Shown in pieces: positions 55,326 through 64,000 of a stretch of DNA of 64,000 bases (position 1 is its first letter; each line of letters begins with the position of its first letter). This DNA comes from Symsagittifera roscoffensis (Eukaryota; Xenacoelomorpha; Acoela; Convolutidae). The stretch covers positions 28,376,189 to 28,440,188 of the forward strand of contig NC_087064.1 of assembly GCF_963678635.1 (NCBI RefSeq), in the 5' to 3' direction. The notes beneath the pieces are model-generated. The model ran no database searches and was not told the DNA's origin. It saw only the letters and a program-made list of their open reading frames with translations. The position numbers and the translations under genes were made by a program.

Positions 55326-56229
55326 ACCTGGTGATTTATTGTTCCGAAAAGCTTTGTATTCAGGTGTGTTTTCTTTTTGTTTTTTTTAACAGAAAATCGG
55401 GTACAACAAATACTCGTCAGAATAGGGCGATCGATATCAAATTAAAGCAGTTTCAAGTGTGATTCGAACAAAATTAAAAATTATTATAAAATTGTCTCAA
55501 TTCCGAGAAAAACTGGCTTGAAATTTTTCAGTTATAGTTCAATTTGTCGTGAGTAAAGCGATCGCTTAACGTTCGTTAAACAAAAACTCAACTTTTATGT
55601 AGATTTTAAATCTAGGAAAGCAAGATTTTATTCAAAACAAAACAGTTTTGGAAGTTTATTAGCGCTTCCTTTTTCAATAAAAATTTTCAAAAAATGGTTG
55701 TGAGAACAATAAAAAATTTATTGTTGTTTGTTTTTCATTCACTTTTTGATGTCAAATTTTAACAATTATGCCTATTTTGCTGACATTATACGCATTTGTA
55801 TAGTTCTCTAATTACAACACTTCTTGAAAACGACACTAGTTTGAAGAAAAAAAGAGAAAAAAAATCTCTGTGCATTTTCTTATGTATGTGGTGGGAACAT
55901 TCTGTGCTACTTGCACAGCAACCAGCAATGTTTTTTTTGAGTGTGTTCTATTTGTTGGTCAGGCATGTGAGGTCCAGAGTTTCGCGTTCGACTTGAGTTT
56001 ACACCAACAGAATTGATTACAGTGGATGAACTATCACTCCCAAAATACGTTCCAGAAATGATAAAGGTCGATTTTGACTTCCAGGAAGGATAACAGCCAA
56101 TTTGACTTCAAGTTTAAAATCAGAACAATATTATTTTTATCCGCAGAAGAAAAGGACCAATATGCGAGCAAGCTGATCAATTCGTTACAGATCAACTGCT
56201 TGAGACCTACGTGCAACTTTTTTGGTTGT

Positions 56230-56345
56230 TTTACAGCTGAATCGTATCAGAATCGTATCAGATCACCCGCAAGCAATGAGCATGCATCCACGCTTGGCCT
56301 CGAACCAACAACCTGTCGGCTGACTTATCGAGATCATGTCACATC
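56230..56345 (-). mobile_element. tRNA-derived SINE head
   Basis: Minus strand carries a B box GGTTCGAGGCC (56296-56306) preceded by a tRNA-like CTCGATAAGTCAGCCGACAG and an A-box-like stretch. No full tRNA can be folded, so I call it a SINE fragment. It lies just upstream of an MFS exon. Confidence 0.5.
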
Positions 56346-56373
56346 ACAATCACCTCTTTAATGTGTTTTTTAG

Positions 56374-56613
56374 GTAGTGACAGACAAGCTAAATGAGCAG
56401 CAGAACCAAACAGCTCACAGGAGTCTTAATTCAGAGAGACTGCTCTACTGTTCCAGTGTGGGGTTCTGGAGTCTGGGTGCCCTGGGTTCATCTTTCCTTG
56501 CTTTCCAGCTAGTCTGCAGTGGTCCCTCCCGTATAGGGTGCAAGAAGACAGTGTACATCAGTGCACTAATAGCATCCATTGGACTCACAGGCACCACTGC
56601 AGAACATGATCTA
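56374..56613 (+). CDS. MFS transporter exon A
   Basis: Acceptor GTGTTTTTTAG. It reads VVTDKLNEQQNQTAHRSL, then a membrane helix. The end is uncertain: the GT at CTA|GTATCA is phase 0, whereas the next exon needs phase 1; a GC donor at 56591 (CACAG|GCACCA) would fit the phase. Confidence 0.6.
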
Positions 56614-59600
56614 GTATCACAATTTAAATTTTAAAAGTTTCATACTGGCTCTTTTCCAGTTCATCTTTTCAACTGATTTGCAATTGCATTTAAATCTCTT
56701 TTCAACTGGTTTGCAATTTTAAAAGCCCATTTATCCACGGGGGAAAGGACCAACACAAGAGCTGTACAGCTCATCACGGCGAACCGCTGTTGTGCCCCTG
56801 TTTAAGAACTACATGCTATTTTTTTGGTTATTTTTCTGGGCTGGGTAATGTTGCTTCACCCTCAAGCTACGAGCCCTCAAGCAAAAAAAAACATTTACTC
56901 AAAGAGCGAGGGGCGCCTTCTCAACTGAAAATTAAAATTTTTTTTTGTCCGCGCTTTTTCGCAGAACTATATGCAGTTTAGTAAGTAATATTTTGAAGTT
57001 TTTTGAAGAACTTTTTAGGAAACTTATGTTATTCTAGAAAATTTACGGTTTTAGTTTCAATTAACGATTTTATCTTTAACCGAGGTAAAATCGTGAAATC
57101 AAAATTATGAAAGTCTTACATTTTTTTTTTCAACTGGTTCGTTTCTTTTGTTAAAATTCATTTTACTCAAATCAAAGTCTGAAAAACTATGACTCTTGTT
57201 CATGTCCTGCAGTGCAATTCTCATTCGGCTTCGTGAGCTTCCCGTGGTTGTTGCCGGTGGGAAGACTGGTGACAGGGTTCGGAGACGGCATCCTCTTATT
57301 CACTGCCGAAGTCTACCTTGACTCCGTCACTCCTCCTTCCAAAGAACACTTCATAAGGTTAACTCACTGGATACGAGTCCGAAACCTTTATGCATGATAA
57401 TTGTATTTTAAAAAAATGTTCTTATATTAACCACAGTTATTGCATAATTTACAAACTACTTCAAGTCAGAGAGAGCGTCATAAGACTATACCGGCCTTTT
57501 TTTCAAAAAAAGTAATGTTTTCCAGCGTAAACATAGAATATATATTTCCCGGTACAATAGAAGACATCCCCTAACAAGACAATTTAATGCTTATTTGACT
57601 GTTTTGATTTTTGAATTTTGAGCCTTAAATTGACGAAGTTCTCTGCAAATAAATTTTTATGTGCACTAAGTTACCGTCTATTAACAAGGAAAAGAAAAAA
57701 AAACGTGAATCTCGGTTTAGCTAAATTAGTCCATTTAATTCGACATGAATACCTAAATTATTAAATTTACCGCGAGTATTGCATAAAAATTCATCCTTGT
57801 CAATTTGAGCATTCATATTCTGTGAATTAACCTTTTACTATACTTTGAACCCTCTTTGCCCTCTCATTCCTCGGAGGCGTGTTCATCTCGGAGCTACTCG
57901 GAACTTACTTTCTTCTGGGTTCCCCAACCCTATTCCCTCTTCTTAACTTTATACCCCTTCTGGGCTACATGGTGGCAGTGGCAGCTATGTTCCGATCATA
58001 CGATAACCCCAGTGACGTTGGAACCAGAGGAGCGACCGACAGGTAAGCATGGAGGGATACCGACCTTAGATGAGGGCGGTTTAAAACGCAAATCATTAAA
58101 TAACAAAGCATGTACACTGAGAAAAAAGGCGAGAAAGTATCGAAACGAACGTTTTAAATTGGGAGGGGAGGGACGACAATGAAAAGACTTAGTATCTACA
58201 ATTTTTGTTGAAAGCTCTTATTTAATGACAAATTTACAGTTCCCATTCGAGAAAAGTGACAAAAAATGCATGTCAATCTGAACAGAGGTTCTACCATGGG
58301 TTCATCGCAAAAAGCTGATCAGTTCTATCTTTTATTCCCTTCACATGGTCAAATACGGAATCCCGGTCGCCGTATAAAATAGCAAAGAATATTTGTAAAT
58401 ATTTCTTTACTTCATATCTTTGTGCCATTTTCTTGGTTACGCAATTTTTTGTTCGAAAGGTGCATCGTGCTTAAAAGGATTCAATTTTTTACACACTCAG
58501 CGTGCCACGAGGGTTCTTTGAAGTTCTTGAATTTGCTTGGAAAAATCATTTCTAAGCCATAGTTCCTTCCACCCCTAGAGGGGTAGTGGAAATAATAAAA
58601 CTTGCATATCTATTGATGACAGAGCACAGTGGATTCTGAGCCAGTTCTACGAGGATGACGTGGACGACTACCAGGAGCTGGAGCCCATGATCCAGTCTCT
58701 CCTCTCCTCGTCCTCTGTCGCCTTAACACACCCCCCGCACTCCTCCTCTGCCTCACACGCTGCTGGGCGCATCTCAGTGGCTACAACCTCACTGTCACAC
58801 GACACATCAAGATCCTTCAGGACGTAATGCAACTAGCTAATTATGGATAACATGAATCGAGTTACAAAGTTCGAGATCTCTAAGCGTTACAAGACTTTTA
58901 ACCATAAGTACCATGATGCCTTGAAGCATGATGAAAGCAAGTACAGTGATAGGATATCCATTTTTTCAATTTCTTTAAGTCCAAGTATCAATTCAATCGT
59001 ATGCTATGGTGGCACTACGGACTATTTTGGACTACATTTTGCATTATTTTTGGCAGAACAAACTGAATTTTTTAGAAAAAAAGTTTCCGATACATTTATC
59101 TGAATTGCCTGATGGTTCGGTTGCGTATATACAAAAAAGTTAGACTTTATAGTTGGACATAAAAATTGGGGAAATGATTCTGTGGCGTTTCAGATTGGAC
59201 GTGACAGCAGTTTGGACCATGCTGGCCCTGGTGTTCCTAGAGAAATGCAGTGGAGCAACTGTGCTTTTCTATTACTCGTGTCGCTTCTTCGCCAACCGAG
59301 TGGACTCCCTCTCCACCCATCAAGGTCAAATACTGACGGTACTATGTACTATGGTGGCCATGATAGTGTGTGCACTGTCAAGTAGATACCAAGGTTTCCA
59401 TGCACATCGCCTGCTATGGGTCATTATCGGTGAGCAAATATTAAACTCGTTACCCTATAATGACGTTCTAAGAAAAATTATTCATGAAAATGTCGGATTT
59501 CTATTCATAATGTCAAGACATTTCATTGCCTCTTTTCTAAATTTCTATCCATCTCAAGGCTAATGTTAAGACTCCCTTTTTGCCATCATTCAAGACCCTA

Positions 59601-60628
59601 CACGGTATCAAAAAGTTAGTCCTGTTTAGGCTCTCTAGGTACTGTTGCGTCTTCAGTGGCTCTGGAGTTGATGTTCGAAGTGGACAACCAGAGATCCTCG
59701 CGTCTTCTTGCACTCTGTGGCTCATTATCGTTCTTCTTCTTCTACACTATGGGACCCAGACTCGCTCTAGAACAGGTACTATCGACTGCACAGTGCACGG
59801 TTGAGTTACAGTTTTTGTTCGGAATACCGACTACTTGGTTGAGTTTTTACAGCTCTTGGGTGATTTTTGAGCCATAATGACGTATCTGAAGCATTAGCGG
59901 ATTTAGGGTGGGGGCGGGAGGGGACGTCTTTTTTCTCCCCTCCCCCCTCAGGGATTCGACCCCCAGCCGACCCAAAGGGTCCCCCCTTTGGTACTATTTG
60001 AGATATCCATTTTGGCTGACTGACCTTCTAAAGACGCCTTTGGTGCCAATCTCTACAAATTTTGAGGGGGGAGCGCGCGCCGAAAAAACGCGATTTAACT
60101 GTCGATATTTTCCAAAAAGTGCTAAGGTCGACAAAACTTTCAATATTTTTTTGAAAATCCGCCCCCTCGAGAAATTCCTAGATCTGCGCCTGATCTGAAG
60201 GTTTTGAAAATTTTGGGCGCTCCTCTTTACATCGAAATCTACTGAAAAAAATTGCTGTAAAATCAGAAGGAAAACTGAATTTTTTAAAGATTTTTCTTTA
60301 CTTTTGACCTCCTTCTGAATTACTATGGTCTGAACATTCTGTGCTACCTGCAGACCAACTGGCCATCCTTGCTTCCTGTAAATTGTTTCCTTGTAATTAG
60401 GTGCGGTGTGAAGACATGTGCTATCAGAAGAAGCTGCGACACATTTCCCTAATGAAGAAGGCGGAGTGGCTCACTCTTCTTCTGGTGGCAGAAATAATCC
60501 CCCCTCTCATGGACTCAATCGGCAGATACTTCTTCTTCATCTTCATTGGGTTCCAGTTGCTACTACTTGTTGTGTACATGTATAGACTGAGTTCTGTCTC
60601 CAATGCAACCGACGGATCACCTCACTGA
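56374..60628 (+). CDS. MFSD8/CLN7-like major facilitator transporter (5' end missing)
   Basis: Exons: 56374-~56613, 57213-57357, 57877-58042, 58623-58823, 59194-59429, 59657-59775, 60401-60628. The last five join in perfect phase (2, 2, 1, 0). Features: SVGFWSLGALGSSFLAFQL; the MFS loop and helix GRLVTGFGDGILLFTAEVYL, placed like CLN7's ARGLLGFGAGN; hydrophobic helices in each later exon; an acidic, Ser-rich cytoplasmic loop in 58623-58823; end RLSSVSNATDGSPH. CLN7 proteins act in lysosomal membranes. The N-terminal exon with TM1 was not found, and two junctions (56.6/57.2 and 57.36/57.88) are not settled. MFS membership is firm; the MFSD8 assignment is inference. Confidence 0.75.
57213..57357 (+). 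CDS. MFS transporter exon B
   Basis: Acceptor CATGTCCTGCAG, donor ATAAG|GTTAAC, enters with two bases and leaves in phase 2. It carries FGFVSFPWLLPVGRLVTGFG and the following helix. Confidence 0.75.
57526..57551 (+). CDS. Candidate 26-bp microexon of the MFS gene
   Basis: ATGTTTTCCAG|CGTAAA...CCCG|GTACAA. It takes phase 2 from exon B and gives phase 1 to the next exon, exactly what those exons require, and adds VNIEYIFP. Good acceptor, modest donor. Confidence 0.3.
57877..58042 (+). CDS. MFS transporter exon C
   Basis: The pyrimidine-rich acceptor ends CTCGGAG; donor GACAG|GTAAGC, phase 2 out. It encodes two hydrophobic segments, VFISELLGTYFLLGSPTLF and NFIPLLGYMVAVAAMF. Confidence 0.75.
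58623..58823 (+). CDS. MFS transporter exon D (cytoplasmic loop)
   Basis: Acceptor TTGATGACAG, donor AGGAC|GTAATG. It reads AQWILSQFYEDDVDDYQELE, then a Ser/His-rich stretch, suiting the central loop between the two six-helix halves. It is much GC-richer than flanks. Confidence 0.75.
59194..59429 (+). CDS. MFS transporter exon E
   Basis: Acceptor TGGCGTTTCAG, donor TTATCG|GTGAGC. It reads LDVTAVWTMLALVFLEKCSG and QILTVLCTMVAMIVCALSS, two membrane helices. Confidence 0.85.
59657..59775 (+). CDS. MFS transporter exon F
   Basis: Acceptor TTGCGTCTTCAG, donor GAACAG|GTACTA. It reads VALELMFEVDNQRSSRLLAL, CGSLSFFFFYTMGPRLALEQ. Confidence 0.8.
59888..60195. mobile_element. MITE-like element with G/C-rich inverted ends
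   Basis: Left end GCGGATTTAGGGTGGGGGCG; the right end, read in reverse complement, is GGCGCAGATCTAGGAATTTC, then TCGAGGGGGCGG. The interior has GGGATTCGACCCCCAG and GGGGGGAGCGCGCGCC. It sits in the last intron of the MFS gene. Relatives at 30105-30330, 61020-61210 (inverted) and a solo end at 17478. Confidence 0.7.
60401..60628 (+). CDS. MFS transporter terminal exon
   Basis: Acceptor TTGTAATTAG. It reads VRCEDMCYQKKLRHISLMKK, then helices AEWLTLLLVAEIIPPLMDS and FFFIFIGFQLLLLVVYMY, and a short tail ending at TGA. Confidence 0.85.
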   Translation: MRCEDMCYQKKLRHISLMKKAEWLTLLLVAEIIPPLMDSIGRYFFFIFIGFQLLLLVVYMYRLSSVSNATDGSPH

Positions 60629-61019
60629 TTATGTATTTTGGGTTTCCACCATAGTGTATCCGAATTCCCCTGTCTCGATGTCGTGCCATGGGATATTTTT
60701 ACTGATGTTTTTTCACTATGATCTCACTCTCTACTCGAAGCATAAAGGTGATCCAAATAGTAATAGGAAAAAAATTACTGCTTCAGAAATGTGATTTGAT
60801 GAACAAAAACATTTGATGGGAAAAAAGCAAAATTCTCAACAAGAAATTGAAGTTTAATCCGTTAATGTTTTCTTTTTATGTCAACCAAACAACGATTCAA
60901 AACTTTGATGAAGTTTCTGCTTATGTCTCTTTGTCTTAGTGGGCTTTGTCTTTTCTCGATGGGGGCGTATTTTAAAAAAGAATTTTGAAAGTTTGGTCGA
61001 CTTAGGTATACCAAATTGA

Positions 61020-61210
61020 TTCTTACGAAGACAAAAAACGGGTCACAAATGCCAAAACATCTTGACCAAAAAATTGCTTTTATTCGGCGCGCGCTCCCCT
61101 TCATAATTAGTATATATTGGCGTCAAAGGCGTCATTAGAAAAACTTTGGGGTTAATACCAAAGGGGGACCATTTGGTTGGTGAGGGAGTCGAATCGCTGT
61201 CCAATTACTA
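61020..61210 (-). mobile_element. Inverted copy of the same MITE-like family
   Basis: CGGCGCGCGCTCCCCTTC, GGCGTCAAAGGCGTC, CCAAAGGGGGACCATTTGG and GGGAGTCGAATCGCTG are the reverse complement of the 59.9-kb element's interior. Confidence 0.65.
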
Positions 61211-61539
61211 TTCTCATGATGGAAGGACCGAATCATGGAAAGTTTTCAACCAATCGGATCCAGTAGAAAGCAAAAAGCCAGAAGTCAAAAGCAAAAAATG
61301 AATTATAGCAACCCGTGCAGATATAATATTTTGTGTTTTGTTTTTTTACTTTTCTGGAAATCATATCTGTGAAAAAGTATTAGGCTGACACCCTCGTCCC
61401 CAAACAGACCAAATTAAGATCAGTTTCATTGTCTTTATCTAAAAAAGTTGGAAAAATGGATATCATTGATTTACAATGGGTTGTAATGGTTTCCCGGGTT
61501 GAGAAACCATTAAAACCCATGGTTCCACGAAAAAAAATA

Positions 61540-62390
61540 CAGAGACCATGAAAAAAATGCTTGTCATACAATTTTCTCAGACAAAAAATTGTGGAACAAG
61601 CATTTTTCGAGCTCAATCTTTTCAAAAATTATCTTAAATAGTAGTAAAACTCAAACAAAACAAAATGACGGCATTTTTGTTTGCATGAAAGCAACTTTGG
61701 CATCAAAAAATTTTGAACAAAAAAATGCGTTTCATCAAATTTCATATATGAAAACTGTATGATATGCAACTTTCCATGGAACAATGCAATTTTAAGTTAA
61801 AAATTGTCTAATCCTTTTTTTGGTTGCGAACTTGTTTCTTTGCTCAAATGAAAAAACAAAAAAATGGCTTGCAAAGTTTGATTTTTCGTGTCTATAAGGT
61901 ACCCCAGGTTGAGTTTTCCAAACAAATAGTCCAAAAAGCACAAGCAAGTTTTTTTTATGGACAGATTTTTTTTTTCGTTTTCACATGCTAAGGCAAACCT
62001 AAGATTGTAAAAATAAACACGCCCCTTTTCTCGAACATCGAAAGTATATAATTATGTGATGAAATGTTAAGATTAACCACATAACTAATATCAACAAATG
62101 CAGTTTGTTTATCTGCGTGGTAACTTCAGATCATAATTTATTATACTGTTTGTAATTTATTGTATGGAAAAAATGCTTATCATACAGTTTCACAGAAAAA
62201 AAATGTGGCAAAAAGCTTTTAATTCAATTCCAAAATGTGGCAAAGTAGTGCTTATTACAAATTTCATAGGATGGAAAATGCTTATTTTGCTCTTTTCATA
62301 CAATTTTATCAGTCCATGAAATAGTTCAAATCTGTATGATAAGCATTTTTTATAGTATGAAATTGTATGATAACATTTTTGTCGGTTCGC
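61540..62390. repeat. Dispersed direct and inverted ATGCTTATCATACAATTT motifs
   Basis: Variants of AATGCTT(G/A)TCATACA(A/G)TTT occur near 61556, 62172 and 62280, with inverted versions near 62334 and 62358, giving local hairpin potential. No gene in 60630-62750. Confidence 0.5.
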
Positions 62391-62769
62391 ATCCATGGAA
62401 CTCGAGTCAAGTGCGGAAACCTATAAATAAAGGGGAATCCCTCATACGCGAAGGACCAAATTTGTCAGCTAAGAATTCGTCAGCAAATCAAAGCTCAGTG
62501 TTCAAAAAATTGGAAGAAATAAGCAAAAAGTTAAGTCGGTTTTGGATAATTTAAAAGGTATTGAGTGGTTGAACATTTTTGCGCTTTCGATTCTTCGCGC
62601 ATAAGAGTAGCCCACATGAACAAATACTGCACTATAAGTAGCATAAAAAAAGGCACGACTTCAAATTTTAATCATTTCTTATCTTTGAGTAAAAACACAA
62701 ATGTCTTCAATCTCGCTAGACTAGACTGTCTTGGACCCAGATAGCTTCTTGTTCATTTTTCATCATCAC

Positions 62770-62960
62770 CCAGGTGGTGGTCGGCGATTATGCCGCAACC
62801 ATGATAACTCAAAATGGGTAAGTCGCAACAAACAAATGGTGGCGACTTTGCGCAATCCAAAAAAAAATGTCGCAATTAGGTGCGAGGTAGAGTTTTAGGT
62901 GGCGGTTTATGCCGCAACCATCGCCATGCAAAATGAGCATCTTCCAACTGCGCGTGATCA
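62770..62960 (+). repeat. Duplicated GC-richer motif with splice-like edges
   Basis: AGGTGGTGGTCGGCGATTAT, GCCGCAACCATGATAACTCA at 62773 is repeated as AGGTGGCGGTTTATGCCGCA, ACCATCGCC at 62898. Each is preceded by an acceptor-like AG, and the first ends at GG|GTAAGT. The second continues as a 76-codon open frame to 63129. No family recognised; exon or repeat undecided. Confidence 0.35.
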
Positions 62961-63129
62961 AAAATCATGGGCAATTTCGGCCGATCCGAACAAAAAAGTG
63001 CAACTTTTTGCGACCGTGATTTTTCTGCGCGACTTTGTGCGACCAAAAAACTCAGCCCGACATAGCGGGATCCAATTAGAATTATTTTGCGACTATGCGT
63101 TTCAAATGAGCAAGGTGAAATCTATATGA

Positions 63130-64000
63130 AGTTCTCTTTGGAACCAACAGCTTGCAGTACACAATTTTGCTTGTGAGGCTGTTGCATAATGCGTTACTCA
63201 GATGAAAGTGTTTTCTTGGGCAGAAACTTATTGAAGTTTTCAACAAGGGTAGGAAAAAAAACAATTTCACTGTTGATTTCTAGATAATCCATTACTGAGG
63301 CGAATTTATTGGTAACTTGCAACGGAGTTTTACATTGGATTCTCATTGTCAGTCTATATAAAATTTAAAAAAAAATGATTTTAAAAAAGGGTTGTAATCC
63401 TAATTTTTCACAAATCAAAAAGATCAATTTTAATCGATTATGATCAGTTATCATGAATTATAGTTTTTTCGTGAATTATTCTTAAATTTTCTAGCATAAA
63501 CACAATGCCCGTTAAAAAGATATTAACCGTTAAGAAGAATTGTCTGTTGTAGAAAATTTAGTTGCAAAAAATGAAAAAAATAAAATAAAATTGATAAAAC
63601 AAGAATTTTTTTTACTTCGAAAGTTAAAATGTTTGAATCCCTTTTAATCGAAAATGATCGTTTTTTATTTTAAGATATACAGACTTAAAAAATAATTGTA
63701 ATTGATTAGCATTCATCAAACACTTACGCAGGATAACAACAAACAAATCTGTTCGAAAAATTTTGTTAAGTTTGCTATTGCGGCCTTTCGCGATTTTGAC
63801 AAGATCAAGTTTTCTAGGCAATAAAAAACTGGAGCTTTCTTTTTGAGTAACATTCGCTTCAAAAATGAGCATTGTGTTTGTTTTTTTTAATCGCAAATTG
63901 TGAAAGTTTTTCATCAAATTGTCAACTAACTACCAAAACCGAAAACGATGTATGAGCTAAACAATCGAAATCAAATTATTTCTTGAACCTGAAACTGTTT
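63130..64000. other. No gene recognised
   Basis: AT-rich with poly-A/T runs. A 97-codon minus frame at 63624-63917 is Lys/Asn/Phe-rich and not convincing. Confidence 0.4.

Larger units (their letters stand above)
53480..55790. other. No gene recognised
   Basis: AT-rich, with no convincing exon. Contains two clusters of the ~23-bp repeat listed separately. Confidence 0.4.

Noticed and set aside
55796-55996. Candidate N-terminal exon of the MFS gene
   Set aside because: Sequence around GGGAACATTCTGTGCTACTT is a dispersed motif, also seen near 44550 and 60335, and gives no membrane-protein-like exon with fitting splice sites.
833-60628. Nuclear genetic-code reassignment of TAA/TAG
   Set aside because: The dynein light chain ends with TAA exactly at the family's normal C-terminus and the orphan gene ends with TAA. 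Decay or sequence errors explain the in-frame stops better.

Overview
This is an AT-rich, intron-rich metazoan nuclear window. It has GT-AG introns, microsatellites and SINE, LINE and LTR debris. It also carries an ADAM metalloprotease gene, a Tctex-type dynein light chain (which points to a ciliated animal), an ATG13 gene and an MFSD8/CLN7-like transporter. I cannot name the species. One assembly gap of 200 N lies at 18002-18201. There are no bacterial operons, no CRISPR array and no intact tRNA gene.

Layout. (1) 0.8-1.5 kb, minus: the last two coding exons of a Tctex-type dynein light chain. (2) 6.25-6.85 kb, minus: exon-like pieces of an unrecognised gene, divergent from ATG13. (3) 7.1-17.2 kb, plus: ATG13 in four exons whose phases all match. 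Its second intron holds a young 2.6-kb tandem duplication which itself contains two minisatellites. (4) 17.2-22.6 kb: the gap, a (TA)n-cored palindrome, one orphan coiled-coil exon and a nest of related repeats. (5) 22.65-42.5 kb, minus: an ADAM gene spread over about 20 kb with prodomain, furin site, catalytic, disintegrin, Cys-rich and EGF exons. Its introns contain an antisense LINE, a tRNA-derived SINE and a ~10-kb cluster of decayed Ty3/gypsy pieces. Several lesions in otherwise phase-matched exons suggest a pseudogene or base-level assembly errors. (6) 42.5-43.0 kb, plus: an orphan terminal exon that abuts the ADAM prodomain exon on the opposite strand. (7) 43-55 kb: tandem repeats, decayed gene-like blocks (one resembling a capsid-associated protein of Polinton-like elements), a LINE 3' end, a segmental duplication, and a 652-bp foldback element with a TA target duplication and a paralogous empty site. 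(8) 56.4-60.6 kb, plus: an MFSD8/CLN7-like multi-pass transporter in at least seven exons. (9) 60.6-64 kb: repeats only.

The host genes do not form a functional cluster. ATG13 acts in autophagy initiation, MFSD8-like proteins in lysosomes, ADAMs at or outside the cell surface, and DYNLT proteins in dynein complexes. Exon calls rest on protein-family resemblance combined with splice-site phase bookkeeping. Where phases fail I say so.
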